Source of the DNA: Cupriavidus neocaledonicus
Lineage (GTDB): Bacteria; Pseudomonadota; Gammaproteobacteria; Burkholderiales; Burkholderiaceae
Direction of reading: 5' to 3'
Assembly: GCF_000372525.1 (NCBI RefSeq)
Contig: NZ_AQUR01000107.1
Location: 62,001 to 126,000 of the forward strand
Length of the DNA stretch: 64,000 nt
This document shows, one piece after another, positions 53,189-61,434 of this stretch (positions are counted from its first letter, which is position 1; each line of letters opens with the position of its first letter). A program made the translations under genes and the position numbers. The notes under the pieces were generated by a model. The model did not search any database and had not been told where the DNA came from. It worked only from the letters and a program-made list of their open reading frames with translations.

Positions 53189-54361
53189 TCAGACCAGCGC
53201 CGGCAAGCCCGCCTCGCGCTCCCACTCGACGCAATTGCGGCCGTTGTTCTTGGCCGCGTACAGCACGTTGTCCGCGCGCATCAGCAGCGCTTCCAGGTCT
53301 TCGCCGGGCCGCAGCGTGGCCACGCCAAAACTGGCGGTCACGTTGCCCATGCCCGGCAGCACGTCCATGCTGGTCTGCTCCAGCGTCTGGCGCAGCCGCT
53401 CGGCCAGCTGCAGCGCCGCGTCATGCGGAGTGTCGGGCAACAGCACGACGAATTCCTCGCCGCCCAGGCGCGCGGCGATATCGCGGCGGCGGATGCCTGC
53501 GGCGATGACGCGGCCGACCTGCGTCAGCACCGCATCCCCGGCGCTGTGGCCGTAGTTGTCGTTGATGAACTTGAAGAAGTCCAGGTCGCACAGCAGCACG
53601 CTCAGCGATTCGCCCGGGCGCGGCGGAATCAGGCGCGCGGCCAGGGTCTCGAGGCTGCGGCGCGTGTGCAGCTGGGTCAGCGCATCGGTATCGCGTTCAT
53701 GGCGCAGGTCGTCGATCACGTCCTGCGCGGTCGCCGCCAGCAGTGCCAGCCCGAGCGCCAGCAGCAGCAAGGCCAGCGTGGCCTGCAGCCATAGCCAGTA
53801 GGCGGTGGGCGGCAGCACGGCGGCATCATGCACGGCGGCCGGCGCCAGCGCCAGAAGCGTGCGCGGCAGGAACTGGAGCGCGAACACCAGGTACACCCAG
53901 AACAGCACCCGGTCCACGGTGCGGCCGGTGCGCAGCCGGGCCAGCGGCGCGACCCCCGCCAGCAGGATCAGCGCGACGCCGACATTCAGGATGTAGATGC
54001 GCGCGACCAGGCTCGGGTGCACCAGGTCGAACCACGACACCATGCCGAACAGGGCGAGCGGCAGCGCCATCGCCACGCAGCGGTCGGGGCGAGCGCCGAT
54101 GCGGGCCAGCATGCCGCGCAGCAGCAGCACCGCGCTGCCCAGGTAAAGCGCGCCGGTAACCGTGGCGGTCCCGCCGCCGGCGCGCGGCGGCCACAGGACC
54201 TGCAGGCCGATTGCCGCGGCGGCCAGCAGATAGCAGGCGCCCACCTGCAGCAGGTGGGGCCGCGTGCGCTCATGGTGCCACGCAAACAGGAAGCAGAGAG
54301 CAAGCAGCAAGGCAATGGCGGGATTGACCAGTGCCAGGAATAGACCGGCATCGTGCAACAC
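53189..54361 (-). CDS. Membrane-bound diguanylate cyclase (GGDEF)
   Basis: A 390-residue protein. About six to seven membrane helices (1-215) are followed by a GGDEF domain. The active site is GGEEF, with CDLDFFKFINDNYGHSAGD before it, so catalysis should be intact. An RxxD inhibitory site (RRRD) lies five residues before GGEEF, so product feedback is expected. There is no EAL domain. It should make c-di-GMP in response to an unknown membrane signal. It is convergent with the BMP gene. Confidence 0.92.
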   Translation of the reverse strand: MLHDAGLFLALVNPAIALLLALCFLFAWHHERTRPHLLQVGACYLLAAAAIGLQVLWPPRAGGGTATVTGALYLGSAVLLLRGMLARIGARPDRCVAMALPLALFGMVSWFDLVHPSLVARIYILNVGVALILLAGVAPLARLRTGRTVDRVLFWVYLVFALQFLPRTLLALAPAAVHDAAVLPPTAYWLWLQATLALLLLALGLALLAATAQDVIDDLRHERDTDALTQLHTRRSLETLAARLIPPRPGESLSVLLCDLDFFKFINDNYGHSAGDAVLTQVGRVIAAGIRRRDIAARLGGEEFVVLLPDTPHDAALQLAERLRQTLEQTSMDVLPGMGNVTASFGVATLRPGEDLEALLMRADNVLYAAKNNGRNCVEWEREAGLPALV

Positions 54362-54757
54362 GGAGCGTCCCCTGTCTTGGTGAGTTCTCTGGCAGGGAAT
54401 GAAGCCCGCGTGCGATGCGTGTCAAAGCGCGCAAGCCAGGGAACATGGATAGCGGCAGGCGTCCCGCGTGCGCGGTGTGGCACCGCCGGCGGAGCCCGCA
54501 ATGCGGCCCGCAGCCAAATCGACCGGCCGGCAACCGCTGGTAACAAATTGTTTCTGTGCAAGCATTCTAGACACGGGTGGCGCCGGAGGCGCCCCCCCGA
54601 ATGGGGGCCGGACCGGCAAACAATTGTGAACACGCGGGGCCGGCGCCCGCACGGTGCCGCGGACGCCGGATGCCCGCTTGCCTGCATTTGTGACTAATCT
54701 GGTAGATGCTGTCGGATCCTCCGGCAGTTCGGTTTTCCCGTACGCAAGGAGATCACG
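54362..54757. other. Intergenic region between diguanylate cyclase and RcnB-like gene
   Basis: This 396-base stretch should hold both divergent promoters. It contains two similar AT-rich palindromic patches, ACAAATTGTTT (54543-54553) and AAACAATTGTG (54618-54628), on either side of a G/C-rich section that includes GGCGCC-GGA-GGCGCC and CCCCC-GAAT-GGGGG hairpins (about 54579-54606). The ribosome site AAGGAG of the next gene is at about 54746-54751. No gene is supported. Confidence 0.55.
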
Positions 54758-55108
54758 ATGAAGACCAAGAAAGCGATGCCAGTGTTGTTGCTGGCGGCAA
54801 GCGTGCTGGCGGCGCCTTTCGCGATGGCGCAGGGCGGTGCCAGGTCCAGGCCGATGACCGAACCCATGGCCGAACCCGGGGCCGCGTCCGCGCCGATGGC
54901 GCAAAGCTCGCCCTATATGCAGGTGCAGCAGTGGAAGAAAGGCGACCGGCTGCCGACCGAGTTCCGGGACCGCCAGTATGTGATCGACGACTACAAGCAG
55001 TACAACCTGCCCGCGCCGCGCAAGGGTACGCGCTGGGTCGGGATTGGCGCCGAGTATTACCTGGTGGCGCCCAACGGCGTGATCCAGCAGGTCGGCTCAG
55101 GCTCCTGA
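54758..55108 (+). CDS. RcnB family exported protein
   Basis: A 116-residue secreted protein. The signal peptide (1-25, ending FAMAQ) is followed by a Met/Pro/Ala spacer. The RcnB-like domain starts at WKKGDRLPTEFRDRQYVIDDYKQYNL-type residues and ends with GTRWVGIGAEYYLVAPNGVIQQV. E. coli RcnB helps nickel and cobalt homeostasis in the periplasm; most homologues, including this one, have no proven metal role. A strong terminator follows. Confidence 0.88.
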   Translation: MKTKKAMPVLLLAASVLAAPFAMAQGGARSRPMTEPMAEPGAASAPMAQSSPYMQVQQWKKGDRLPTEFRDRQYVIDDYKQYNLPAPRKGTRWVGIGAEYYLVAPNGVIQQVGSGS

Positions 55109-55139
55109 GGCCGCCACCGCATCCGCAGCAAACATGGCA

Positions 55140-55172
55140 AACCGCCACGCCTCGACGCGTGGCGGTTTTTTT
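55140..55172 (+). terminator. Intrinsic terminator downstream of the RcnB-like gene
   Basis: A perfect 11-base-pair stem AACCGCCACGC / GCGTGGCGGTT with a 6-base loop is followed by seven T residues (55166-55172). It lies 31 bases after the stop. Confidence 0.92.
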
Positions 55173-55191
55173 GGGGGGCTGGCACCGGCTG

Positions 55192-55440
55192 TCAGATGCC
55201 CAGGATCTTCTTCGCCTCGAGCAGCGACTTCATCGATTCATCGTGCTTGCCGGCCTTGTGATAGGCCTCGCCGTCGGCGCGCAGCTTGGCGACCTTGGCG
55301 GCGTCCTCGGGCGAGAGCGCGGGCTTGGCCGACAGCTTGGCGTCGATGGCCTTCATCTCGTTGGGACAGTTGTGGGCGAATGCCATGCCGGTGGCGCCGC
55401 ACAGCACGATTGCCGTGACCAGGGGAAGGAACTTGCGCAC
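55192..55440 (-). CDS. Small exported protein of unknown function
   Basis: An 82-residue protein. The start is taken as GTG 55440 because GGAGG lies 5 bases upstream; a GTG four codons earlier includes that ribosome site. The signal peptide is 1-22 (ending GMAFA). The mature part is a helical Lys/Ala-rich segment (AIDAKLSAKPALSPEDAAKVAKLRADGEAYHKAGKHDE region) with one Cys near its start. No characterised homologue is recognised from the sequence. Confidence 0.75.
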   Translation of the reverse strand: MRKFLPLVTAIVLCGATGMAFAHNCPNEMKAIDAKLSAKPALSPEDAAKVAKLRADGEAYHKAGKHDESMKSLLEAKKILGI

Positions 55441-55873
55441 GGTAGCCTCCACGCAGAACGGTTGGAGTATTCAGCATAGTGCATCGCGGTCCCGTCGGCC
55501 GCCAGGCCGGCCGACGCCGCCACGGGTCTGCCGCAGGCCAGCCGCAAGCGCCGGCACGCGCCAATGGCCGCCGCATCCTGACTGCTGCCGTTGGCGCTTC
55601 ATGGCTGAAACAGCCCATGCCAACGCACGATTTCGCGTCGTCGCTTCGCCTTCTAGATTGGAGCTACCCGGTAACGAACCGGGGTGCCGTCGAAACGAAA
55701 CCGGACCACCTCAGACCCTCTGCCAGGGCCGCCGGCGCACCACGCGAGCGGGCCACCTGCGCGTCCTGGTTTTCCCCCACGCCTTCCGGTGTTATTTTGG
55801 AAGGCGTCATTTTTTGCCCGTCCCGATCCCTACCATCCCGCTTGCACTGACGCCATACGGGAGCGCCCCACGC
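55441..55873. other. Intergenic region ahead of the pore-loop protein gene
   Basis: A 433-base stretch. The right part carries a hairpin CCCGGT/ACCGGG (55667-55683), further weak pairings, and a terminator-like hairpin at 55779-55815. The frames in this region have biased, shadow-like composition and are not supported as genes. Confidence 0.6.
55779..55815 (+). terminator. Terminator-like hairpin in the leader of the pore-loop gene
   Basis: The stem ACGCCTTCC / GGAAGGCGT (9 base pairs, 11-base loop) is followed by CA and six T residues (55810-55815). It lies 58 bases before the downstream ATG, while the previous plus-strand gene already has its own terminator. This suggests either an attenuator or the end of an unseen small RNA. 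Confidence 0.6.
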
Positions 55874-56374
55874 ATGGAAACCTCCGCCGAACATTATTCG
55901 CTGGCCCTGCTGTGCGCCGCCGTGCTGACCGTGACGGTGGTCGGCATCCACTACGAGGCGCTGCGTTTGCTGTCGGCGATGCATCCGCGGCGCTGGAGCG
56001 GGCGCATGAATATCGGCGTGCTGATCGTCTGCATCATCCTGGTCCATTGCTTCGAGTCGCTGGTGTTCGCCGCGGGCTTCTGGTTTGCCGACCAGGTGCT
56101 GGGGCTGGGCGGGCTGGCCAGCGTGGCGGTGCCCGGGGTCGAGGCCGCGCGTGCGCAGCCGGGCGCGCTGGTCTACGCCTATTTCGCGCTGGAGACCTTT
56201 ACCACCCAGAGCCTGGGCGATATCGTGCCGGTGGGCGCCAGCCGCCTGATCGCAAGTATCGAGCCGCTGGTCGGCCTGATCCTGATCGGCTGGTCCACCT
56301 CGTTCACCTACGTCATGATGCGCCGCGACTGGGAACTGGAGCGCGAGGAGGGCGGCGAGCATCGTCGCGGCTAG
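55874..56374 (+). CDS. Small pore-loop (ion-channel-like) membrane protein
   Basis: A 166-residue membrane protein with about three to four helices (about 8-30, 46-72, 94-112, 128-150). The segment ALETFTTQSLGDIVPVGASRLIAS resembles the pore helix and filter of two-helix potassium channels, but the TxGYGD filter is replaced by TTQSLGD. The following helix with charged tail (MMRRDWELEREEGGEHRRG) ends the protein. Channel function is inferred from this similarity only. Confidence 0.75.
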   Translation: METSAEHYSLALLCAAVLTVTVVGIHYEALRLLSAMHPRRWSGRMNIGVLIVCIILVHCFESLVFAAGFWFADQVLGLGGLASVAVPGVEAARAQPGALVYAYFALETFTTQSLGDIVPVGASRLIASIEPLVGLILIGWSTSFTYVMMRRDWELEREEGGEHRRG

Positions 56375-56500
56375 CGCCTCACGGCATCGCTAGGGCCGGC
56401 CCCGCGCGCGTGCCGCAAATGCGGTAGTGCCAGGCCGCGCGGGAACGATTAAGCTCGCGGTATTTGCCTGAAACCATCGAGCCAGAGGAGACATCGCATC

Positions 56501-56851
56501 ATGCCAACACGCCAGCGTATCCTGACCCGCGTTGCCGCCGTCGCCGCCCTGGCGGTGGCGTGCGGCGCGCATGCGCAGAGGCCGGACCAGGGCGGTGCCG
56601 ACGCCGCCATCAATGAGGCCGTGCAGCAAGGCACCAGCCCTTACCGGCCCGACCCTTCGGCGACGCCGGCCAGCATCCAGTCGGACGAGTGCCGGGCGCT
56701 GGCCGAGCAGATCGCGCAGGCGCCGAGGCGCGAGTACCGTGCCACCGAGTCGACCATCGAGACCGCCCAGGGTCGCGTGGTGCCGGGACTGGAACGGGAC
56801 CGGCCGAAGAAATCGCTGCAGCAGGCGTACCGGGAGAAGTGCACGCAGTAA
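56501..56851 (+). CDS. Exported protein of unknown function
   Basis: A 116-residue protein. The signal peptide (1-25, ending CGAHA) is followed by a hydrophilic domain with two Cys (DECRALAEQI and REKCTQ at the end) that could form a disulfide. The ribosome site AGAGGAG precedes the ATG. I do not recognise a family. It is convergent with the MurR/RpiR gene. Confidence 0.75.
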   Translation: MPTRQRILTRVAAVAALAVACGAHAQRPDQGGADAAINEAVQQGTSPYRPDPSATPASIQSDECRALAEQIAQAPRREYRATESTIETAQGRVVPGLERDRPKKSLQQAYREKCTQ

Positions 56852-56885
56852 GCCGTCCGGCCGCGCGGTCAGGCCGGCCGCGCCC

Positions 56886-57812
56886 TCAGCCGTGCCCGGG
56901 CGTGACGTAGGCGCCGGTGCGGTGCAGTTCGCCCTCGGCCTGCTCCAGCGCGCGGATGGCGCCCTTGCCCTTGCGCGCCAGCAGTTGTTCGACCAGCGCC
57001 TCGACCACGGCCACGCCGGCCGTGATCGACGGGAAGAACGACGGGCTTTCGACCGAGAACAGCAGCGTGCAGTCCGCGGCCAGCGCGATCGGCGCCACCG
57101 TGCTGTCGGTCAGCGCGATCACCTTGCAGCCGCACTCGCGCGCAGCCTCGGCGACGCGGATGCTTTCCTGCGAATATGGGGCGAAGCTGACCACCACCAC
57201 CGCATCCTTGGGCGCCAGGCCGCGCAGTTCCATCTCCAGCGTGCCGGCATCGGCGCGGATCAGGTGCACGCTGCTGCGGAACAGCCGGTAGACATAGTGG
57301 AAGGTGAAGGCGATCGGGAAGCACGAGCGGAAGCCCGCCACATGCACGCAGGCCGCGTGCGAGAGCAGCTCCGCGGCTTGCGGCAGTGTCTTCTCGTTGC
57401 TGGCGGCGATCCGGTCCAGGTTGTGGTGCTGCGCCTCCAGCATCTCGCCCAGCATGCGGCTGGCGCTGCTTTCGCGCACCACCTTGCGCGCCCGGCGCGC
57501 ATACGGCTGGCTGCCGCCGCGCAGCGCATCGACAAACAGCTCGCGCATGGCCTGCCAGCCCTCGAAGCCCAGATGCTGCGACAGCCGCACCAGGGTGGCG
57601 GGCTGCACCCCGGCGCTGGCCGCGATCTTGCGCATCGACAGCATCGGCACGTCCTGCGGATGGTCGAGCAGGTAGCGGGCACCGCCCTGGAACTGCGTGC
57701 TGAGGGTGGGAAAGCCGCGGCGCAGCAGTTCCAGCAATGCCTCCAGGTCCTGTGGTGGCGATGGCGGCATCGGGGTTCCCGGCCGGGATGAGGCGGGGGG
57801 ATCGGACGACAT
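56886..57812 (-). CDS. MurR/RpiR family transcriptional regulator
   Basis: A 308-residue regulator. The N-terminal HTH_6 domain (about 20-100) contains MRKIAASAGVQPATLVRLSQHLGF-type residues. The C-terminal SIS sugar-phosphate-binding domain (about 140-280) contains VHVAGFRSCFPIA and VVVSFAPYSQESI. Such regulators respond to phosphosugars. The start at 57812 (MSSDPP) is preferred over 57944. No sugar gene is adjacent, so its target may be elsewhere. Confidence 0.9.
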   Translation of the reverse strand: MSSDPPASSRPGTPMPPSPPQDLEALLELLRRGFPTLSTQFQGGARYLLDHPQDVPMLSMRKIAASAGVQPATLVRLSQHLGFEGWQAMRELFVDALRGGSQPYARRARKVVRESSASRMLGEMLEAQHHNLDRIAASNEKTLPQAAELLSHAACVHVAGFRSCFPIAFTFHYVYRLFRSSVHLIRADAGTLEMELRGLAPKDAVVVVSFAPYSQESIRVAEAARECGCKVIALTDSTVAPIALAADCTLLFSVESPSFFPSITAGVAVVEALVEQLLARKGKGAIRALEQAEGELHRTGAYVTPGHG

Positions 57813-58213
57813 GGGGGCTCCGGCTTCAGGGATGTAACGATTGTTGCACAGGTGCGGCCGCCTGCGCACCGCGACAGGTCGATGGCGATGCGGATTAACG
57901 ACCACTCGCGCCGGAATCTTTATCTCCTGATGACGCGCGATCACGCCACTGTCACTTCGCTACAACGCCGGGCCGCCCGCATCGTATTTTCCTTACCCGC
58001 TTAACGGATCGTGACTTACACTCCGCGCCATAACCTCCGGCATTCGGTCGTCCGGAACATAATGAGTAGCGGAGCGCGAGCATGGGACACAGAAGCCCGG
58101 CAGTGCGACACGGTGGGAGGGTCAACCCGCCGTTTCGGGTCATATTCAGGGTCATCCCGGGGGTCGGATCCTACGCAGGAATCCGGGCTGGCGGGACTCA
58201 GGGGGCTGCCGGC
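57813..58213. other. Intergenic region between the MurR/RpiR gene and the pil operon
   Basis: A 401-base stretch with divergent promoters expected. GGGTCA repeats occur at 58119, 58137 and 58149, the last two being GGGTCAT 12 bases apart. No sigma-54 type -24/-12 promoter is seen ahead of pilE. No gene is supported. Confidence 0.5.
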
Positions 58214-58630
58214 ATGCCATGCCGGGGCAGGCCGCCGCATGGCTTCACGCTGATCGAAGTCATGATCACCGTGGCGGTCATCGCCATTCTTGCCGCCGTC
58301 GCCATTCCCAACTACAGCCGTTATGTCGTGCGCTCCAACCGCGCCGCGATCGAGTCGTTCATGCTCGAGGTCGCGGGCGCGCAGGAGCGCTTCCTGGTCG
58401 ACAACCGCGCCTATGCCGCCAGCCTCGGCGCGCTCGGCATGTCGGTGCCCGCCGGGCTGGCTACGCGCTACGACGTCACGGTGACGCCGGGCGCGGCGCC
58501 ACCGCCGCGCTACAGCATCGTCGCCACGCCCAAGGGCAGCCAGCTCAGCGACACCGATTGCGGCACGCTGACGCTGACCAGCGCCGGCGCCAAGTCCGCG
58601 TCGGGCGCCGGCACCGCCTGCTGGAACTGA
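58214..58630 (+). CDS. pilE: Type IV pilin-like protein PilE
   Basis: A 138-residue prepilin. The leader MPCRGRPPHG is cut before Phe (G/FTLIEVM), with Glu5 of the mature protein conserved. The hydrophobic helix runs VMITVAVIAILAAVAIPNY. Two Cys at the C-terminus (TDCGTLTL and GTACWN) form the D-region. The start at 58214 gives a normal leader length; the in-frame start at 58082 would add 44 unconserved residues. It leads the operon, although in many relatives pilE follows pilY1. Confidence 0.9.
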   Translation: MPCRGRPPHGFTLIEVMITVAVIAILAAVAIPNYSRYVVRSNRAAIESFMLEVAGAQERFLVDNRAYAASLGALGMSVPAGLATRYDVTVTPGAAPPPRYSIVATPKGSQLSDTDCGTLTLTSAGAKSASGAGTACWN

Positions 58631-58632
58631 TC

Positions 58633-59124
58633 ATGCGGACCGTTCCTTCCCGCGCTCCCGAGCGGCAGTCCGCGCGCCGCGGCTTTACGCTGATCGAGCT
58701 GCTGTGCGCGTTGTCGGTGCTGGCGATCCTGGCGGTCGCGGCGGCGCCTTCCTTTGCCGCGCTGATTGCCAGCCAGCGGGTGCGCAGCGCCTCCCTCGAC
58801 CTGGCTTCGGCGCTGGTGCTGGCGCGCAGCGAGGCGGTCAAGCGCAATGCCATGGTCTCGCTGGCACCGGCCGGCGCCGCCTGGACGGCTGGCTGGACGG
58901 TCAGCGCCGGGGCCGAGACGGTACGCTCGTTCGGGCCCTATGGCGGCCTGACCATCACGCCCAGTTCGGCCGGCGGCCTGGTGCTGGGCAACGACGGCCG
59001 GCTGACCGGCGCGGCGATGACCTTCGAATTCGCGCCCAGTGGCGAGACCGCGGCCACGACGCGCGTATGCGTACAGGTCAGCGAGACTGGCCGCATCGCC
59101 TCCACCAGCGGAGCCTGCACATGA
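58633..59124 (+). CDS. fimT: Type IV minor pilin of the GspH/FimT family
   Basis: A 163-residue prepilin-like protein. The leader ends ARRG before FTLIELLCALSVLAILAVAA. The body has the GspH pattern (LASALVLARSEAVKRNAMVSL) and one Cys pair at the end (VCVQVS, GACT). It begins 2 bases after the pilE stop and overlaps pilV by ATGA, so translation is coupled. It is a minor pilin for pilus priming. Confidence 0.9.
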   Translation: MRTVPSRAPERQSARRGFTLIELLCALSVLAILAVAAAPSFAALIASQRVRSASLDLASALVLARSEAVKRNAMVSLAPAGAAWTAGWTVSAGAETVRSFGPYGGLTITPSSAGGLVLGNDGRLTGAAMTFEFAPSGETAATTRVCVQVSETGRIASTSGACT

Positions 59125-59744
59125 CGCGCACCACGACGAAGTCGCGCCAGCGCCTGCCGGCGCGCCGTGCGCAGGCCGGCTTCCTGCTGATCGAAGTGCT
59201 GGTGGCGGTGGTGATCCTGCTGGTCGCGCTGCTGGGCACCGCCGGACTGGTGGCGCGCTCGGGCCAGACCGAGATGGAGTCCTACCAGCGCGTGCAGGCG
59301 CTGGCGCTGCTGCAGGACATGGCCGCTCGTTTGAACGCCAATCGCCAGGTGGCAGCCTGCTATGCCAACGGCGCCGCCGGCATGCGGCTCGGCAGCGCGG
59401 CCGCGCCGCCCCCCGCATGCACGCAGGGCAGCGCCGCGCAGAACGCCACCGCCAATGCCGACCTGCTGGCCTGGAACGCGGCCTTGCTCGGCAGCGCCGA
59501 GACGCGGCCCGGCGCCAGCGCAGTCGATCCCGCGCAAGCCGTGGGGGCAATGATCGGCGCGCGCGGCTGCATCGAGACCGTCGACGCGGTCAACCAGGTC
59601 TACCGCATCACCGTGGCGTGGCAGGGCCTGGCCACCACGGCCGCGCCGGCGCTCGGCTGCGGCAAGGACCAGTACGGCAACGATGCCTATCGCCGCGCGG
59701 TCAGCACGCAGATCCGCATCGGCACCCTCGGGACCGTATCATGA
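59121..59744 (+). CDS. pilV: Type IV pilus minor pilin PilV
   Basis: A 207-residue prepilin. The leader ends in RRAQAG before FLLIEVLVAVVILLVALLG, the PilV type with a FLLIE start. The body has several Cys and a DMAARLNANR helix. It overlaps the stop of fimT and the start of pilW by ATGA. It is part of the priming complex PilVWX-FimT-PilE-PilY1. Confidence 0.9.
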   Translation: MTRTTTKSRQRLPARRAQAGFLLIEVLVAVVILLVALLGTAGLVARSGQTEMESYQRVQALALLQDMAARLNANRQVAACYANGAAGMRLGSAAAPPPACTQGSAAQNATANADLLAWNAALLGSAETRPGASAVDPAQAVGAMIGARGCIETVDAVNQVYRITVAWQGLATTAAPALGCGKDQYGNDAYRRAVSTQIRIGTLGTVS

Positions 59745-60805
59745 CCGCGACGCGTTTGCCCGTGCCTTCATCCCGGCCGCGCGCCACGCGCCTGCGCCGC
59801 CAGCGCGGCATCTCGCTGATCGAGCTGATGATCGGCATCACCATCGGCCTGGTGCTGCTGACGGCGCTGGCCAGCCTGTATTACGCCAACAGCCTGTCGC
59901 GCACCGAGTTCGCCAAAGCGGCCGAACAGGTGGAGAACGGTCGCTATGCGCTGGAGCAGATCCGGCGCGAGGTGGAGCTGGCGGGGTTCTTTGGCGTGGG
60001 CAACATCGCGCGCGGCAACAAGGCCGCGGAGCCGGCGCTGTGCGCGACCGATGCCGCCGCGCTGGGCTTCTCGTCCACCGCCGAAACCGTGCCGCTGGCG
60101 CTGACCGGCTATGCGCCCGGCGTGGTGGCCCCGTGCCTGCCGGACCTCGCCGCGACCTCCGAGGTGCTGGTGGTGCGGCGCGTGTCGACCACGCCGGTGG
60201 CGGCGCCGGCGCCGGGGTCGGCTTACCTGCAGGTCTCGGCCTGTGCGCTGGACGCGCACAGCTTTATCTTCGATGCCAGCGGCGCGGCCGCCTTCGGGCT
60301 GCGCACCAAGGCCTGCGATGCGGCACAGCCGGCCGAACTGCGCCGGGCCATGGTGCGCATCTTCTACCTGGCCGGCTGCGACCGCTGCAGCAACGGCGGC
60401 GACGGCATTCCCACGCTGAAGATGGCCGAGCTGGTCAACGGCGCGTTCCAGTCGCGCTCGGTGGCGCAGGGCGTGCAGGACCTGCATGTGCAGTATGGCG
60501 TCGACCAGGACAGCAACGGCTCGGCCGACTGCTATGTGACCGATCCGCGTGCCAACAACAGTGCGACGTGCACCGCAGTGCCGGGCTATGACTGGGGCGT
60601 GGCGATCAATAACCTGGCCAATGTCACCACCGTGCGCGTGCACCTGCTGGCGCGCACGCTGAAGCCCTCCGGCGGCCATACCGACAACCGCACCTATGAA
60701 CTCGGCCGCGCCGTGGCCGCAGGTCCGTTCAACGATGGCTACAAGCGCCACGTCTACGCCCAGGTGGCGCGGCTGGTCAACGTGGCCGGCCTGCGCGAGC
60801 AATGA
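59741..60805 (+). CDS. pilW: Type IV pilus minor pilin PilW
   Basis: A 354-residue large minor pilin. The leader is long and basic (MTATRLPVPSSRPRATRLRRQRG) and cut before ISLIELMIGITIGLVLLTAL. The large C-terminal domain contains many Cys, including CDRCSNGG. It overlaps the flanking genes pilV and pilX by ATGA. Confidence 0.9.
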   Translation: MTATRLPVPSSRPRATRLRRQRGISLIELMIGITIGLVLLTALASLYYANSLSRTEFAKAAEQVENGRYALEQIRREVELAGFFGVGNIARGNKAAEPALCATDAAALGFSSTAETVPLALTGYAPGVVAPCLPDLAATSEVLVVRRVSTTPVAAPAPGSAYLQVSACALDAHSFIFDASGAAAFGLRTKACDAAQPAELRRAMVRIFYLAGCDRCSNGGDGIPTLKMAELVNGAFQSRSVAQGVQDLHVQYGVDQDSNGSADCYVTDPRANNSATCTAVPGYDWGVAINNLANVTTVRVHLLARTLKPSGGHTDNRTYELGRAVAAGPFNDGYKRHVYAQVARLVNVAGLREQ

Positions 60806-61392
60806 TGCCGCACCGGCACCACACTGCGATGAGAGTCATGATCAAGTCAACGGGTGGCGCGTTGCGCCGCGGGCAAGCCGGGGTCACGCTGGTGGTGACG
60901 CTGGTATTCATGGTGATGTTCCTGCTGATCGCGGTGGCCATGGTCAACTCGGGCCTGATCAACGTCAAGGTGGCATCCAACCAGCAGCACAGCGCCGAAG
61001 CGCGCGACGTGGCGCAGCAGGCGATCGAGCAGGTGATCAGCGACGATTTCACCAAGGCGCCGGTGGCGGTGGACGTGCCGGTGGACGTGAGCGGCGACGG
61101 CCAGGCGGATTACGTGGCGCAGGTTGCCACGCCGACCTGCGTCACCAGCAAGCCGGTGGCCAAGGTGATCGATCCGGAGAAGCACCCCGAGGATGCCGAA
61201 TGCACGCTCGGCAGCAGCACCGGCAACGGCAACCTGGTGGTGGGGCCAGGCGGCGCCAACGTGGTCAGCTCGCTTTGCAACGATACGCAGTGGGACATTG
61301 CCGCCACCGTCAATGACGCCAACACGGGCACGGTCGCGACCGTGCACCAGGGCGTGGCGGTGCGCACGCTGTATGGCTCCACCTGCCCCTGA
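60802..61392 (+). CDS. pilX: Type IV pilus minor pilin PilX
   Basis: A 196-residue pilin. After a basic N-terminus the cleavage site is RRGQAG/VTLVVTLVFMVMFLLIAVAMV; the +5 Glu typical of pilins is not present, as in other PilX. The start at 60802 makes an ATGA overlap with pilW; Met at 60838 is an alternative. The C-terminal region has four Cys. Confidence 0.88.
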   Translation: MMPHRHHTAMRVMIKSTGGALRRGQAGVTLVVTLVFMVMFLLIAVAMVNSGLINVKVASNQQHSAEARDVAQQAIEQVISDDFTKAPVAVDVPVDVSGDGQADYVAQVATPTCVTSKPVAKVIDPEKHPEDAECTLGSSTGNGNLVVGPGGANVVSSLCNDTQWDIAATVNDANTGTVATVHQGVAVRTLYGSTCP

Positions 61393-61434
61393 TCGCCACG
61401 GGTGCGCCGCAGATCTTTAAAAGGAAGAACCAGC

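Noticed and set aside
55667..55720. Two hairpins with ACGA in their loops, like a guanidine-II (mini-ykkC) riboswitch
   Set aside because: The loops are 5 and about 12 bases instead of the required ACGR tetraloop, and the downstream gene is not a guanidine exporter.
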